From positions 1-42,751 of the forward strand of contig DAIDHI010000028.1 of NCBI GenBank assembly GCA_027452025.1: DNA of 42,751 nt. Reading direction: 5' to 3'. Within the stretch, counting starts at the first letter, position 1, and each line of letters starts with the position of its first letter. Shown piece after piece: positions 1 through 6,317 of the stretch. The position numbers and the translations under genes were made by a program. The DNA is from Elusimicrobiota bacterium (GTDB lineage Bacteria; Elusimicrobiota; Elusimicrobia; UBA1565; UBA9628). The notes below the pieces were generated by a model. That model had not been told where the DNA came from. It was given only the letters and a program-made list of their open reading frames with translations, and did no database searches.

Positions 1-128
1 AGGGACGGGTCGTGCAGGAGGGCGATTCCGGTCTTGGGGCAGTAGACGGCCGAGGGTTCGGTCAGGGTGGTCATGCCCGAGGCGCCGCAACGAATCTTCC
101 ATGGTCTTTTTCGCCCCGCGCCTGACAT
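1..128 (-). CDS. 5' end of an unidentified protein (partial)
   Basis: An open frame on the minus strand begins with ATG at 126-128 and runs off the left edge after 42 codons. It starts MSGAGRKRPWKIRC and contains the stretch VYCPKTGIALLHDPS. The reading frame looks protein-like, with single cysteines at residues 14 and 30, but there is too little to identify a family. An alternative start is the internal Met at residue 19 (position 74). It would be divergent from the gene at 193. No function is proposed, and the call could be wrong. Confidence 0.3.
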   Translation of the reverse strand, partial: MSGAGRKRPWKIRCGASGMTTLTEPSAVYCPKTGIALLHDPS

Positions 129-192
129 TGTCTGACTACTAACGACTTGCGTGGTCTAGAAAGTCTGTGTCAGTCAGGCTACCCTTCCTTGA

Positions 193-570
193 ATGGACAG
201 GGAACCTAGGCGCGGGGAGGACACCGTGCGCCGCATCTGGCGCGCCGTCGCCGACGGCGGCCGGAAATCGCTGACGCCGCGGGACGTGGAGGCGACGAGC
301 CGCCAGGTCTTCGCGGCGGCCGCGCGCGACGGCCTGCGCCCGGCCGAGGCGGCGGTCGCGCTGCTCTCGGCCGTGGACGAGTGCGCCAAGCGCTGCGGCG
401 CGCAGACCGGGCCCGCGCTCAAGGCGGCCTTGCGGGCCATCTGCGCCGAGCGCGACCGCCTGGATCCCCAAGCCTTCAACGAGCTGCGCTCGCAGGTGGC
501 GCGGCAATTTCCCGGCGCCGGCGAGCTGCTAGGCGAGCTGCTGGGAGAAAGCGCGGGAAAGCGCGCTTAG
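193..570 (+). CDS. Small helical hypothetical protein
   Basis: A 125-residue, Ala/Arg/Glu-rich protein, probably all helical and cytoplasmic, with no signal peptide or membrane segment and no motif I recognise. The ATG start has no clear Shine-Dalgarno, but a weak -10-like hexamer TACCCT (180-185) ends 7 nt before it, the spacing seen before many start codons in this window. The last 42 nt overlap tail-to-tail with the kinase gene on the other strand. Other long frames here are compositional shadows. It is probably a real gene, but the function is unknown. Confidence 0.5.
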   Translation: MDREPRRGEDTVRRIWRAVADGGRKSLTPRDVEATSRQVFAAAARDGLRPAEAAVALLSAVDECAKRCGAQTGPALKAALRAICAERDRLDPQAFNELRSQVARQFPGAGELLGELLGESAGKRA

Positions 571-1962
571 GAAGGCCTGGGCGCTTTCCGGGCGCAGCGC
601 GGGGTTGGGAGACAGCGCCTCGGCCAGGACGTCGTCGGCCGCGTGGGGGACCTGCGGGTTGGCTTTCGACAGCGGGGCAAACGCCATGGCGGCCTTTTGG
701 GCGAAAAGCCCGCCCTCGAAAGGCCGCCGCCCGGCCAGCATCTCGTAGACGCAAACTCCGAGCGCGTAGACGTCGCTGCGGGCGTCGCACTGGCCCATCT
801 CCTGCTCCGGCGCCATGTAGGCGGGCGTTCCGGCCGCCTCCGCGCGCGACAAAGTCGACAAGGTCTCCTGCACGCGCCGGGCGATGCCGAAGTCCATCAC
901 CTTGGCGCAGCCCTCCGACAGGATGACGTTGGCGGGCTTGAGGTCCTGGTGGACGACGCCGGCCGCGTGAGCGCAGTCCAGCGCCTTGCCGATCTGTCCG
1001 GCCACGGCCAGCGCTTCCTTCGGGCTCAGGCGTCCGCGCTCGGTAATCACCGCGTCCAGGGTGCGGCCGTCGAGATATTCGAAGACGAGCAGGAGGCTCT
1101 CGCCGTCGTCGACGAGGGAGTAGATCTCGATGATGTGGGGGTGCTTGAGGGCGGCTACCGTGCGCGCTTCCTTTACGAACCGCCGGCGCTCGCGGGGGTT
1201 GGCGGCGATCTCCGCCCGCAGCTGCTTGAGGGCCACCTTCCTTTGCAAGTGCGTGTCGAAGCCCTCGAAGACGACTCCCATGCCGCCCTGCCCCAGCTGG
1301 CGCACGATCTGGAAGTGCTGCACCCGCCCGCCCGGCACCAGCCGGTCGACGCGGCGCATGGGCGCGCGCGTCGTCGTTCGAGGAGCCTTGCGGCCGGAAA
1401 AGAGGGGAACGGCGAGCAAGAGCAGGGCCAAGCCCGCGGCGGCCAGATACAGCGCCGTGGTCCTGGCATGCCAGGGTTCGGCGCCGGAGTAGTCGCCCAG
1501 CCGCAGCTTGTCGAGCGCGTCCTTGCCCGCCAGGCTCTCGGCCGGGGGCGACATCTGGCCGGCCAGGGCGGCGCGTCCGGCCGCCATGCCGGGAAAGTAG
1601 ATGGGAGACGCCAGCAGGTCGCCGGTGTCGAGCTTTTGGAGGGCGGCCGTCTCGTATGGCGAGGGGGGGGGCGTCTTCCGGGCCGTTTGCGGCGTGGAAG
1701 GCTCGGTTGGGACGGCCTGAGGCCGTAAATTGGGCGCGGGGACCATTGCCTGTGCGGCTTGTTCGGCCGTTGGCTGGGGAGTTTCCTCCGACTTTTTCGT
1801 AGATACGTGCTCCTGGGAGTAGGGCGGAGGTTGCTGTGGTGATGGTGTTGCCTTTGGAGTAGCGTCCTGAGCGGTATCCAAATCGAAGTCGGTTCCACCC
1901 TTCCCTGCGCGTGCCATCACGGCCATGAAGAGCACGGCAACGAGGAAATAACACCGGCGCAT
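529..1962 (-). CDS. Membrane Ser/Thr protein kinase, C-terminal kinase domain
   Basis: A 477-residue Hanks-type (PknB family) protein kinase. Residues 1-20 form a signal-peptide-like hydrophobic segment (MRRCYFLVAVLFMAVMARA). A Pro/Thr/Gln-rich region of about 140 residues follows, then one membrane helix at about 168-190, then the kinase domain at about 215-475. Visible motifs are the glycine loop GQGGMGVV (224-231), the VALK lysine (K246), the catalytic loop HQDLKPAN (H338-D340), DFG (357-359) and APE (384-386). The Arg of the usual HRD is Gln, so this is a non-RD kinase. Most bacterial relatives carry the kinase domain at the N-terminus and the sensor outside; here the order is reversed, with the Pro-rich part predicted to be extracytoplasmic. 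The start at 1962 is preferred over an upstream ATG at 1998 because the signal peptide begins there and the promoter overlaps the upstream stretch. Confidence 0.88.
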   Translation of the reverse strand: MRRCYFLVAVLFMAVMARAGKGGTDFDLDTAQDATPKATPSPQQPPPYSQEHVSTKKSEETPQPTAEQAAQAMVPAPNLRPQAVPTEPSTPQTARKTPPPSPYETAALQKLDTGDLLASPIYFPGMAAGRAALAGQMSPPAESLAGKDALDKLRLGDYSGAEPWHARTTALYLAAAGLALLLLAVPLFSGRKAPRTTTRAPMRRVDRLVPGGRVQHFQIVRQLGQGGMGVVFEGFDTHLQRKVALKQLRAEIAANPRERRRFVKEARTVAALKHPHIIEIYSLVDDGESLLLVFEYLDGRTLDAVITERGRLSPKEALAVAGQIGKALDCAHAAGVVHQDLKPANVILSEGCAKVMDFGIARRVQETLSTLSRAEAAGTPAYMAPEQEMGQCDARSDVYALGVCVYEMLAGRRPFEGGLFAQKAAMAFAPLSKANPQVPHAADDVLAEALSPNPALRPESAQAFLSALSRAFSQQLA

Positions 1963-1969
1963 GACCAGG

Positions 1970-1998
1970 AGTCTAGCCCCGGTGCCGGATACTGTCAA
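1970..1998 (-). promoter_or_regulatory. Sigma-70-type promoter of the kinase gene
   Basis: Read on the minus strand, TTGACA (1998-1993) is followed by a 17-nt spacer and TAGACT (1975-1970). The -35 box is perfect and the -10 box matches four of six positions. The predicted transcription start lies at about 1963, one base before the kinase ATG at 1962, so the mRNA would be leaderless. Confidence 0.7.
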
Positions 1999-2000
1999 GG

Positions 2001-2213
2001 TCGGGCTACTCCAAAGTTCCCGGACTTTCTAGGAAGGCAGGCATCCCGAGCCAGTTACCCGCCAAGTTCCGATGTCGCTGAGCGCTTGAGCTCAAGCGCA
2101 TCGCCGCAGGGGATGCGTAACCGCACTCCGCGCAGCGCATGGCAGCGACGTTAAAACCCCGGGAACCTGGAGTGGGCAGGCCCTAAGGCCTGCAGGCAAG
2201 CAGGTCTTTTTTT
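2001..2213 (+). ncRNA. Candidate structured RNA, 6S-like layout
   Basis: There is no convincing reading frame between 1963 and 2272, but nested base pairing is evident. A closing helix pairs 2006-2013 with 2068+100 (2168-2175) and 2016-2023 with 2159-2166, 16 base pairs interrupted by a 2x1 internal loop. An inner helix pairs 2041-2047 with 2110-2116. An apical hairpin forms from the 18-nt perfect palindrome at 2082-2099. A terminator-like hairpin with a T-tract follows on the same strand (2185-2213). A single long, interrupted hairpin of about 170 nt followed by a terminator is the general layout of 6S RNA, but I cannot match conserved 6S sequence blocks and see no strong + strand promoter. 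The pairing is seen directly; the identity is inference. Confidence 0.38.
2185..2213 (+). terminator. Rho-independent terminator
   Basis: CCTGC (2189-2193) pairs with GCAGG (2200-2204) around a 6-nt loop. The stem can extend by a G-U pair, G-C and A-T pairs into the T-run TTTTTTT at 2207-2213. It reads on the + strand, where no protein gene precedes it, which supports a non-coding transcript upstream. Confidence 0.55.
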
Positions 2214-2272
2214 ACGCGGCGCTTCCCCAATCGCCCCAGGAGGTGGCAGGCGTCCGTGGCTACCCTACAGCC

Positions 2273-2821
2273 ATGATCAAGGACAGTGGCAAGAACCTGG
2301 GTTTCAAATTTCATGGCGTTTCCTTGTCCATCTACTGCTCGTTGATGCTCACTTCGCTCGTCGCCGGGAGGAGCCGAGTCCAGTTGGCGGCGATGGGCGG
2401 AGCCGCCGACAGGATTCAGAGCGGTGCCTTGGCCGCTATCGAGGCCGAGGGTACGGAGGAGACCATGAGCGCGAATGGCGCTCGCATGCTCGGGCTGGGA
2501 GGCCAGCCGTTTGCCGTCAAGCAACTTCATGTGCGTGCCGCCGGGGAGAAGCGCGGCGCCGACGCCTTTACGGTCAACGGCCGGGACTACCTTCTCTTTA
2601 GCCGTCTTTCCGGAGAAGACAATTGGTTTTTTCTCTATGAACGAGACTCCGAGGTGCTCCAGAAGAGCTTCCACGGCCGTGTCCACGCGGGGATCCAGGA
2701 GATCCCCGAGAGCCAAGCGTTGCCGCTGGCCGCTGCGGAAAGAGGTTTTTGGTTGCAGTGGCTTGCTTCGACTATCTCAAACAAAAAGCGCAGTTCATCG
2801 CGCACAGCGGGACGCAGTTGA
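2273..2821 (+). CDS. Hypothetical protein, probably frameshifted near its end
   Basis: The 182-residue frame starts MIKDSGKNLGFKFHG, followed by a hydrophobic stretch (SIYCSLMLTSLVAG) that could be a signal anchor. I recognise no family. A GTG at 2243 in the same frame is an alternative start. The C-terminus looks wrong: after the run of five T at 2746-2750 the frame becomes Ser/Arg-rich and stops at 2821. The neighbouring frame instead reads FLVAVACFDYLKQKAQFIAH and stops at 2826. One extra T in the run would join the two. This is either a real mutation, a homopolymer sequencing error or, less likely, programmed slippage. Base composition is somewhat less GC-rich than its neighbours. Confidence 0.5.
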   Translation: MIKDSGKNLGFKFHGVSLSIYCSLMLTSLVAGRSRVQLAAMGGAADRIQSGALAAIEAEGTEETMSANGARMLGLGGQPFAVKQLHVRAAGEKRGADAFTVNGRDYLLFSRLSGEDNWFFLYERDSEVLQKSFHGRVHAGIQEIPESQALPLAAAERGFWLQWLASTISNKKRSSSRTAGRS

Positions 2822-3385
2822 GCTGAGGCAGATTGGCCGCGAAGCGGTGGCAGGAGTAGGAGGCCCGCTTGCGCGCCTAGCAACGCGATGCGCGCTCAAT
2901 GGATCAGGATTCGGCCGCAAGTGTAGTCGCACCCAGGCGCGGCCCCGGTCGTCCACGAGGCACGTCCGGCCTTTTCGAACCACGATCGAGAGCGTCCGGC
3001 GACGCAGCCCGAGCCAACCGGAGTTGAGGATCAGTTCGCCGTTGCGCTCCCGCGCCCAGCCCGATTCGACGCGGTAGCGCCCGCTCTCGCCGCCCGAGGT
3101 CAGCGAATACCCGGCCCGGGGAGCCACGACCAACTCGCGAAAGCCGAGCGCGCTCTGCCGGTAGCGCCCGGCCCACGGATGGCCCGGAGGCAGGGCGTCC
3201 AGCGCCTCCTCTATGCGCTGCTGGCGAAGGAGGGTTCCTTGATAGTCCGCCACGACGTCGCCGGGAGAGGCGGCGGGCGCGGGGGCAGCCAAGCGAGCCG
3301 CCAGGCCGGCGTAAGACAGCGCCAGGCACAGCGGAAAGGCGGAAAGGACGGTCCAAACGCGGCGGGAAAGGGCGAATGGTCTCAT
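2795..3385 (-). CDS. Secreted or membrane-anchored hypothetical protein
   Basis: A 196-residue protein starting MRPFALSRRVWTVLSAF with a signal peptide or N-terminal anchor (about residues 8-35), then a region with beta-strand character (GRYRVESGW, GELILNSGWLGL, TLSIVVRKGR). The last 40 residues are low-complexity and overlap the 3' end of the convergent gene at 2273. A good ribosome site, GGAAGG, lies 1-7 nt upstream of the ATG (3386-3392). An overlapping frame starting at 3413 is a shadow. No family is recognised. Confidence 0.6.
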   Translation of the reverse strand: MRPFALSRRVWTVLSAFPLCLALSYAGLAARLAAPAPAASPGDVVADYQGTLLRQQRIEEALDALPPGHPWAGRYRQSALGFRELVVAPRAGYSLTSGGESGRYRVESGWARERNGELILNSGWLGLRRRTLSIVVRKGRTCLVDDRGRAWVRLHLRPNPDPLSAHRVARRASGPPTPATASRPICLSSTASRCAR

Positions 3386-3496
3386 GCCTTCCGGTGATCA
3401 ATTTTGGTGCCAAACGGATAGGACTATTGCCGGGGCGGCGGCGGGACTTTCGGCCCTGCGAGGCCGGCGCCGCTACGGTTATCTTTGTAATCCCCT

Positions 3497-4810
3497 ATGA
3501 ACGCGCCGCAGCGGCTGGCCGTCCTGGTCGTCGACGACGACCGCCTGGCCCGCAAGGTCCTGGCCTCTCACCTGGAAGGCCACGAGGCCGATTTTTGCGA
3601 GGACGCCGCCTCGGCGCGGGCCAAACTCTCGGCCGGACGCTACGACGTCTGCTTCATCGACCTGGATCTCGGCGACGGCAAGACGGACCGCGGCCTGGAG
3701 CTGGTCGCCCTGGCCGCCTCCCGCGGCGCCTACCCCGTCGTCATGTCGGCCCACGACTCCGAGGCCGTGGTCGAGCAAGCCTACGCCCTGGGCTGCGCCG
3801 ATTTCTACGCCAAGGGCGATCCGGGCCAAAGCGTGGCCGAGACCCTGGCGCGCTTTCGCCGCCGCCGGCCGCCGCCCGAGGAGCTCTTCAAGGCCTCCTT
3901 CGTGACCCAGGACCCGCAGACTCGCGCGGCCGTGCTGCAGGCGCTCAACGCGGCGGCCTCGGAGGTGCCGATCCTCATCCTCGGGCCCTCGGGCACGGGC
4001 AAGACGAGCCTCGCCCGCGTCGTGCACGAGCACTCCGGCCGGCCCGGCGCCTTCGTGGCGCTCAACTGCGCGGCCTTCGCCGAGGACCTCCTCGAAGCCG
4101 AGCTCTTCGGCTACCGCAAGGGGGCCTTCACGGGCGCCGGCGACGGGCGCAAGGGCAAGCTTTTGCTGGCCGACGGAGGGACGCTATTTCTCGACGAGAT
4201 CGGCGCCATGGGCCAGGCCATGCAGGCCAAGCTCCTCAAGGCGATCGAGGAAAGGAGCTTCTATCCGCTGGGCTGCGACCGTCCCGAGACGTCCCGCTTT
4301 CGCCTCATCAGCGCCACGCTCGAAGACCCGGCGAAGCTGTCTCGCGAGGGCCGGCTGCGCTTCGACTTCTACCAGCGCGTCCAGGGCCTGACCGTGCGGC
4401 TCAAGCCCCTGCGCGAGCGGCCCGGCGACGTCCTGCCCCTCATCGAGGCTTTCTCGCGCGGCGGCCGCCGCCTGGCGTTTTCCGCCGAGGCCAAGGCGGC
4501 GCTTTTGTCCTACCCTTGGCCGGGCAACGCGCGGGAGGTGCGGCGCTTCGTCGAGCTTGCGGCGGCTTCCTGCCGGGGCCGCGTCGAAGCCGGCGACGCG
4601 GCGCGGATGCTCGGCTCTCCGGCCGCGGCGGGGCCCTTGGCCAAGCTCATCCACGACGTCGAGGCCAAGTGCTCGAGCCTGCGCCAGGCGGCGGCCCTTT
4701 TGCCCTCGTCCTCGCCGGACGAGGCGGCGCAACTGCTGCGCCTGATGCGCGAGCAGGCGCAAAGCCTGGCGCGCGCGCTCGAGGCCTTCTCGCCGGAGGC
4801 TCGGCCGTGA
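3497..4810 (+). CDS. Receiver-AAA+ sigma-54 activator lacking a DNA-binding domain
   Basis: A 437-residue NtrC-family response regulator. The N-terminal receiver (about 7-120) has acidic D13-D15, phospho-acceptor D55, S84 and K106. The AAA+ domain (about 135-370) has Walker A GPSGTGKT (163-170), the sigma-54-contacting loop GAFTGA (209-214) and Walker B FLDE (231-234). It should use ATP to remodel sigma-54 holoenzyme. The normal C-terminal Fis-type helix-turn-helix is absent: after about residue 370 there is only an Ala/Leu/Glu-rich helical tail. Such activators act from solution. The stop overlaps the GTG start of the next gene, a sigma-54 factor, which suggests a dedicated pair. The start codon sits 11 nt behind a -10-like TATCTT; no clear Shine-Dalgarno is seen. 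Confidence 0.93.
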   Translation: MNAPQRLAVLVVDDDRLARKVLASHLEGHEADFCEDAASARAKLSAGRYDVCFIDLDLGDGKTDRGLELVALAASRGAYPVVMSAHDSEAVVEQAYALGCADFYAKGDPGQSVAETLARFRRRRPPPEELFKASFVTQDPQTRAAVLQALNAAASEVPILILGPSGTGKTSLARVVHEHSGRPGAFVALNCAAFAEDLLEAELFGYRKGAFTGAGDGRKGKLLLADGGTLFLDEIGAMGQAMQAKLLKAIEERSFYPLGCDRPETSRFRLISATLEDPAKLSREGRLRFDFYQRVQGLTVRLKPLRERPGDVLPLIEAFSRGGRRLAFSAEAKAALLSYPWPGNAREVRRFVELAAASCRGRVEAGDAARMLGSPAAAGPLAKLIHDVEAKCSSLRQAAALLPSSSPDEAAQLLRLMREQAQSLARALEAFSPEARP

Positions 4811-5856
4811 GCGCCGGCCTGCGCGTGTCGGCCCGCTCGCATGTCGGCGGCATGAAGCTCGCGCGGCTGCTCGAGGCCTCGGAGCGCGAGCTGGCGCGGC
4901 GCCTGCGGGAGCTTGAGCGCGGCGAGCTTTTTCGCCTCGCGCTTGGCTGCGGCGCGCTGCGCGCCTCGGAGGAGCGGGCGAGGTTTGCCCGCAGGCGCTT
5001 TCGGGGCTTGCGGCTGCGCGGCGCGGCGGGCGGCCTCTCGGAGCTGCTGGACGGACGAGGCGAGTCGGCCCGGCTCGTCGCCGCCGTCGGCGAAAGGCGC
5101 TTTCGCGAGCATTTCCTGGGCGAGCGCCGGGCGCCGGCCGAGGAGACGGCGCGGGCCTGCGGGATTTCCGTCGCGCAGGTCGCCGCGCTGAGGGAGCTCG
5201 TGGACCGGCTCTTTATCCGCGGCGAGCTGGAAGCGCCCGCGCCGCCGGCCGAGCCCAAGGCCTACAGCGCCGTGGCCGGCGTGGCGATCGAGGGGGGCCG
5301 GCCGGCCCTGAGCTTCTTTCACCGAGACCTTTGGAAGCGCCGCTGGCGCGTCGACGAGGAGGGCAAGCGGCGGCTGCTGGCGTCTTTGCCGGCGCCGCGG
5401 GCGCGCCGTCTGGAGGCGCTGCTGCGCGAGTTGGAGGTCATCGAGCGGCGCAAGTCGACGCTTTTGCGCGCCCTCGAGCTGGCGCTGGAGGAGCAGGCCG
5501 GCTACCTCGCCTCGGGCGACTTGCTCGAGCGCCGCGCGCTGACGCAGCGCGCCGCCGCCGACCGCCTGGACGTGTCCCCGGACAGTCTCAACCGGCTGAT
5601 CTCCAACAAGTCCGTCCAGCTGCCCTGGGGCCTGGAGGCGCCGCTGTCGGCGCTGTTTCCTTCGCGCAAGGCCGCGCTGCTGGCGCGCTTCGAAAGCCTG
5701 GCCCGGTCTCGTCCCGGGCTTTGCGACGAGCAGTTGCGCGCGGAGCTGGAGCGCTCCGGCGCGGCGCGCCTTTCGCGCCGCTCGATCGCGCAGTACCGCC
5801 GCGACCTGGGATTGGGCGCGCGGGGCCGCCGAGGCGTCGGCGCGCAGGCGCCATGA
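4807..5856 (+). CDS. rpoN: Divergent sigma-54 (RpoN-like) RNA polymerase factor
   Basis: A 349-residue protein whose C-terminal third matches the RpoN DNA-binding region. A helix-turn-helix (about 244-270: RAAADRLDVSPDSLNRLISN, then KSVQLPWGL) corresponds to the RpoN motif usually reading [26 protein letters not shown]. An RpoN box at 323-332 reads SRRSIAQYRR where the consensus is ARRTVAKYRE. The middle is a core-binding-like helical region. The N-terminal region I, normally Gln/Leu-rich and essential for activator response, is short and Arg/Ala/Glu-rich (about 1-40). Typical RpoN is 430-500 residues. It starts with GTG inside the stop of the activator (GTGA) and ends in the start of the SET gene (ATGA). 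It is probably a paralogue serving a private promoter set rather than the cell's main RpoN. Confidence 0.85.
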   Translation: MSAGLRVSARSHVGGMKLARLLEASERELARRLRELERGELFRLALGCGALRASEERARFARRRFRGLRLRGAAGGLSELLDGRGESARLVAAVGERRFREHFLGERRAPAEETARACGISVAQVAALRELVDRLFIRGELEAPAPPAEPKAYSAVAGVAIEGGRPALSFFHRDLWKRRWRVDEEGKRRLLASLPAPRARRLEALLRELEVIERRKSTLLRALELALEEQAGYLASGDLLERRALTQRAAADRLDVSPDSLNRLISNKSVQLPWGLEAPLSALFPSRKAALLARFESLARSRPGLCDEQLRAELERSGAARLSRRSIAQYRRDLGLGARGRRGVGAQAP

Positions 5857-6317
5857 GGCGCGAGAAGCTCAACGTGCCGGCGCTCTGCGCTGCCCTGGGG
5901 ATCGTCTACGAGCCAACGCCGCGGCAGGCGGCCGTCTACGCGGCGCGGCTTGGCCCGGACGTCGGCTACGGCTTGTTCGCCGACGCTGCGCTTGCGCCCG
6001 GAGACGTGATCGGCGAATACGCAGGGGAGCTTTCGTCGGACTGGAAGCCTCTCTGCGAGGGCGGACGCTTCAATCCCTATTTGCTGCGCTATCCTCGCGG
6101 CTGCTCCCTCGCGATCGACGCCGAGAAGCGGGGCAACGAGCAGCGCTTCGTCAATCACTCCTCGCGGCCCAACGCCGGCCGGCGCTACGCGCTGCGGGCG
6201 GGCGTGCTGCGCGTGCTCTTCGTCGCCGAGCGCCCCATCGCCCGCGACGAGCAGATCCTGCTCGACTACGGGGCGGACTACTGGCGCGGCCGGCAGCCGG
6301 CGGCGCTTCGGCCGTGA
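5853..6317 (+). CDS. Small SET-domain protein lysine methyltransferase
   Basis: A 154-residue protein that is almost entirely a SET domain. It shows the cofactor segment GYGLFADAALAPGDVIGEYAG (split: GYG at 38-40, GEYAG at 54-58), the signature RFVNHSSRPNAG with N101-H102, and the C-terminal IARDEQILLDYGADYW with the catalytic-type Tyr139. Such enzymes transfer a methyl group from S-adenosylmethionine to lysine side chains. There is no pre-SET or Cys-rich post-SET module and no signal peptide. SET proteins are sporadic in bacteria. Its position, overlapping the sigma factor by 4 nt on one side (ATGA) and the histidine kinase by 4 nt on the other (GTGA), suggests that its substrate is a member of this circuit or a DNA-associated protein. 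The substrate itself is inference. Confidence 0.85.
   Translation: MRREKLNVPALCAALGIVYEPTPRQAAVYAARLGPDVGYGLFADAALAPGDVIGEYAGELSSDWKPLCEGGRFNPYLLRYPRGCSLAIDAEKRGNEQRFVNHSSRPNAGRRYALRAGVLRVLFVAERPIARDEQILLDYGADYWRGRQPAALRP

Noticed and set aside
3376..5856. A single open frame of 826 codons covering the activator and the sigma factor
   Set aside because: Its first 480 codons are Arg/Pro/Gly shadow sequence of the receiver-AAA+ gene. Only the part from GTG 4807 encodes a recognisable protein.
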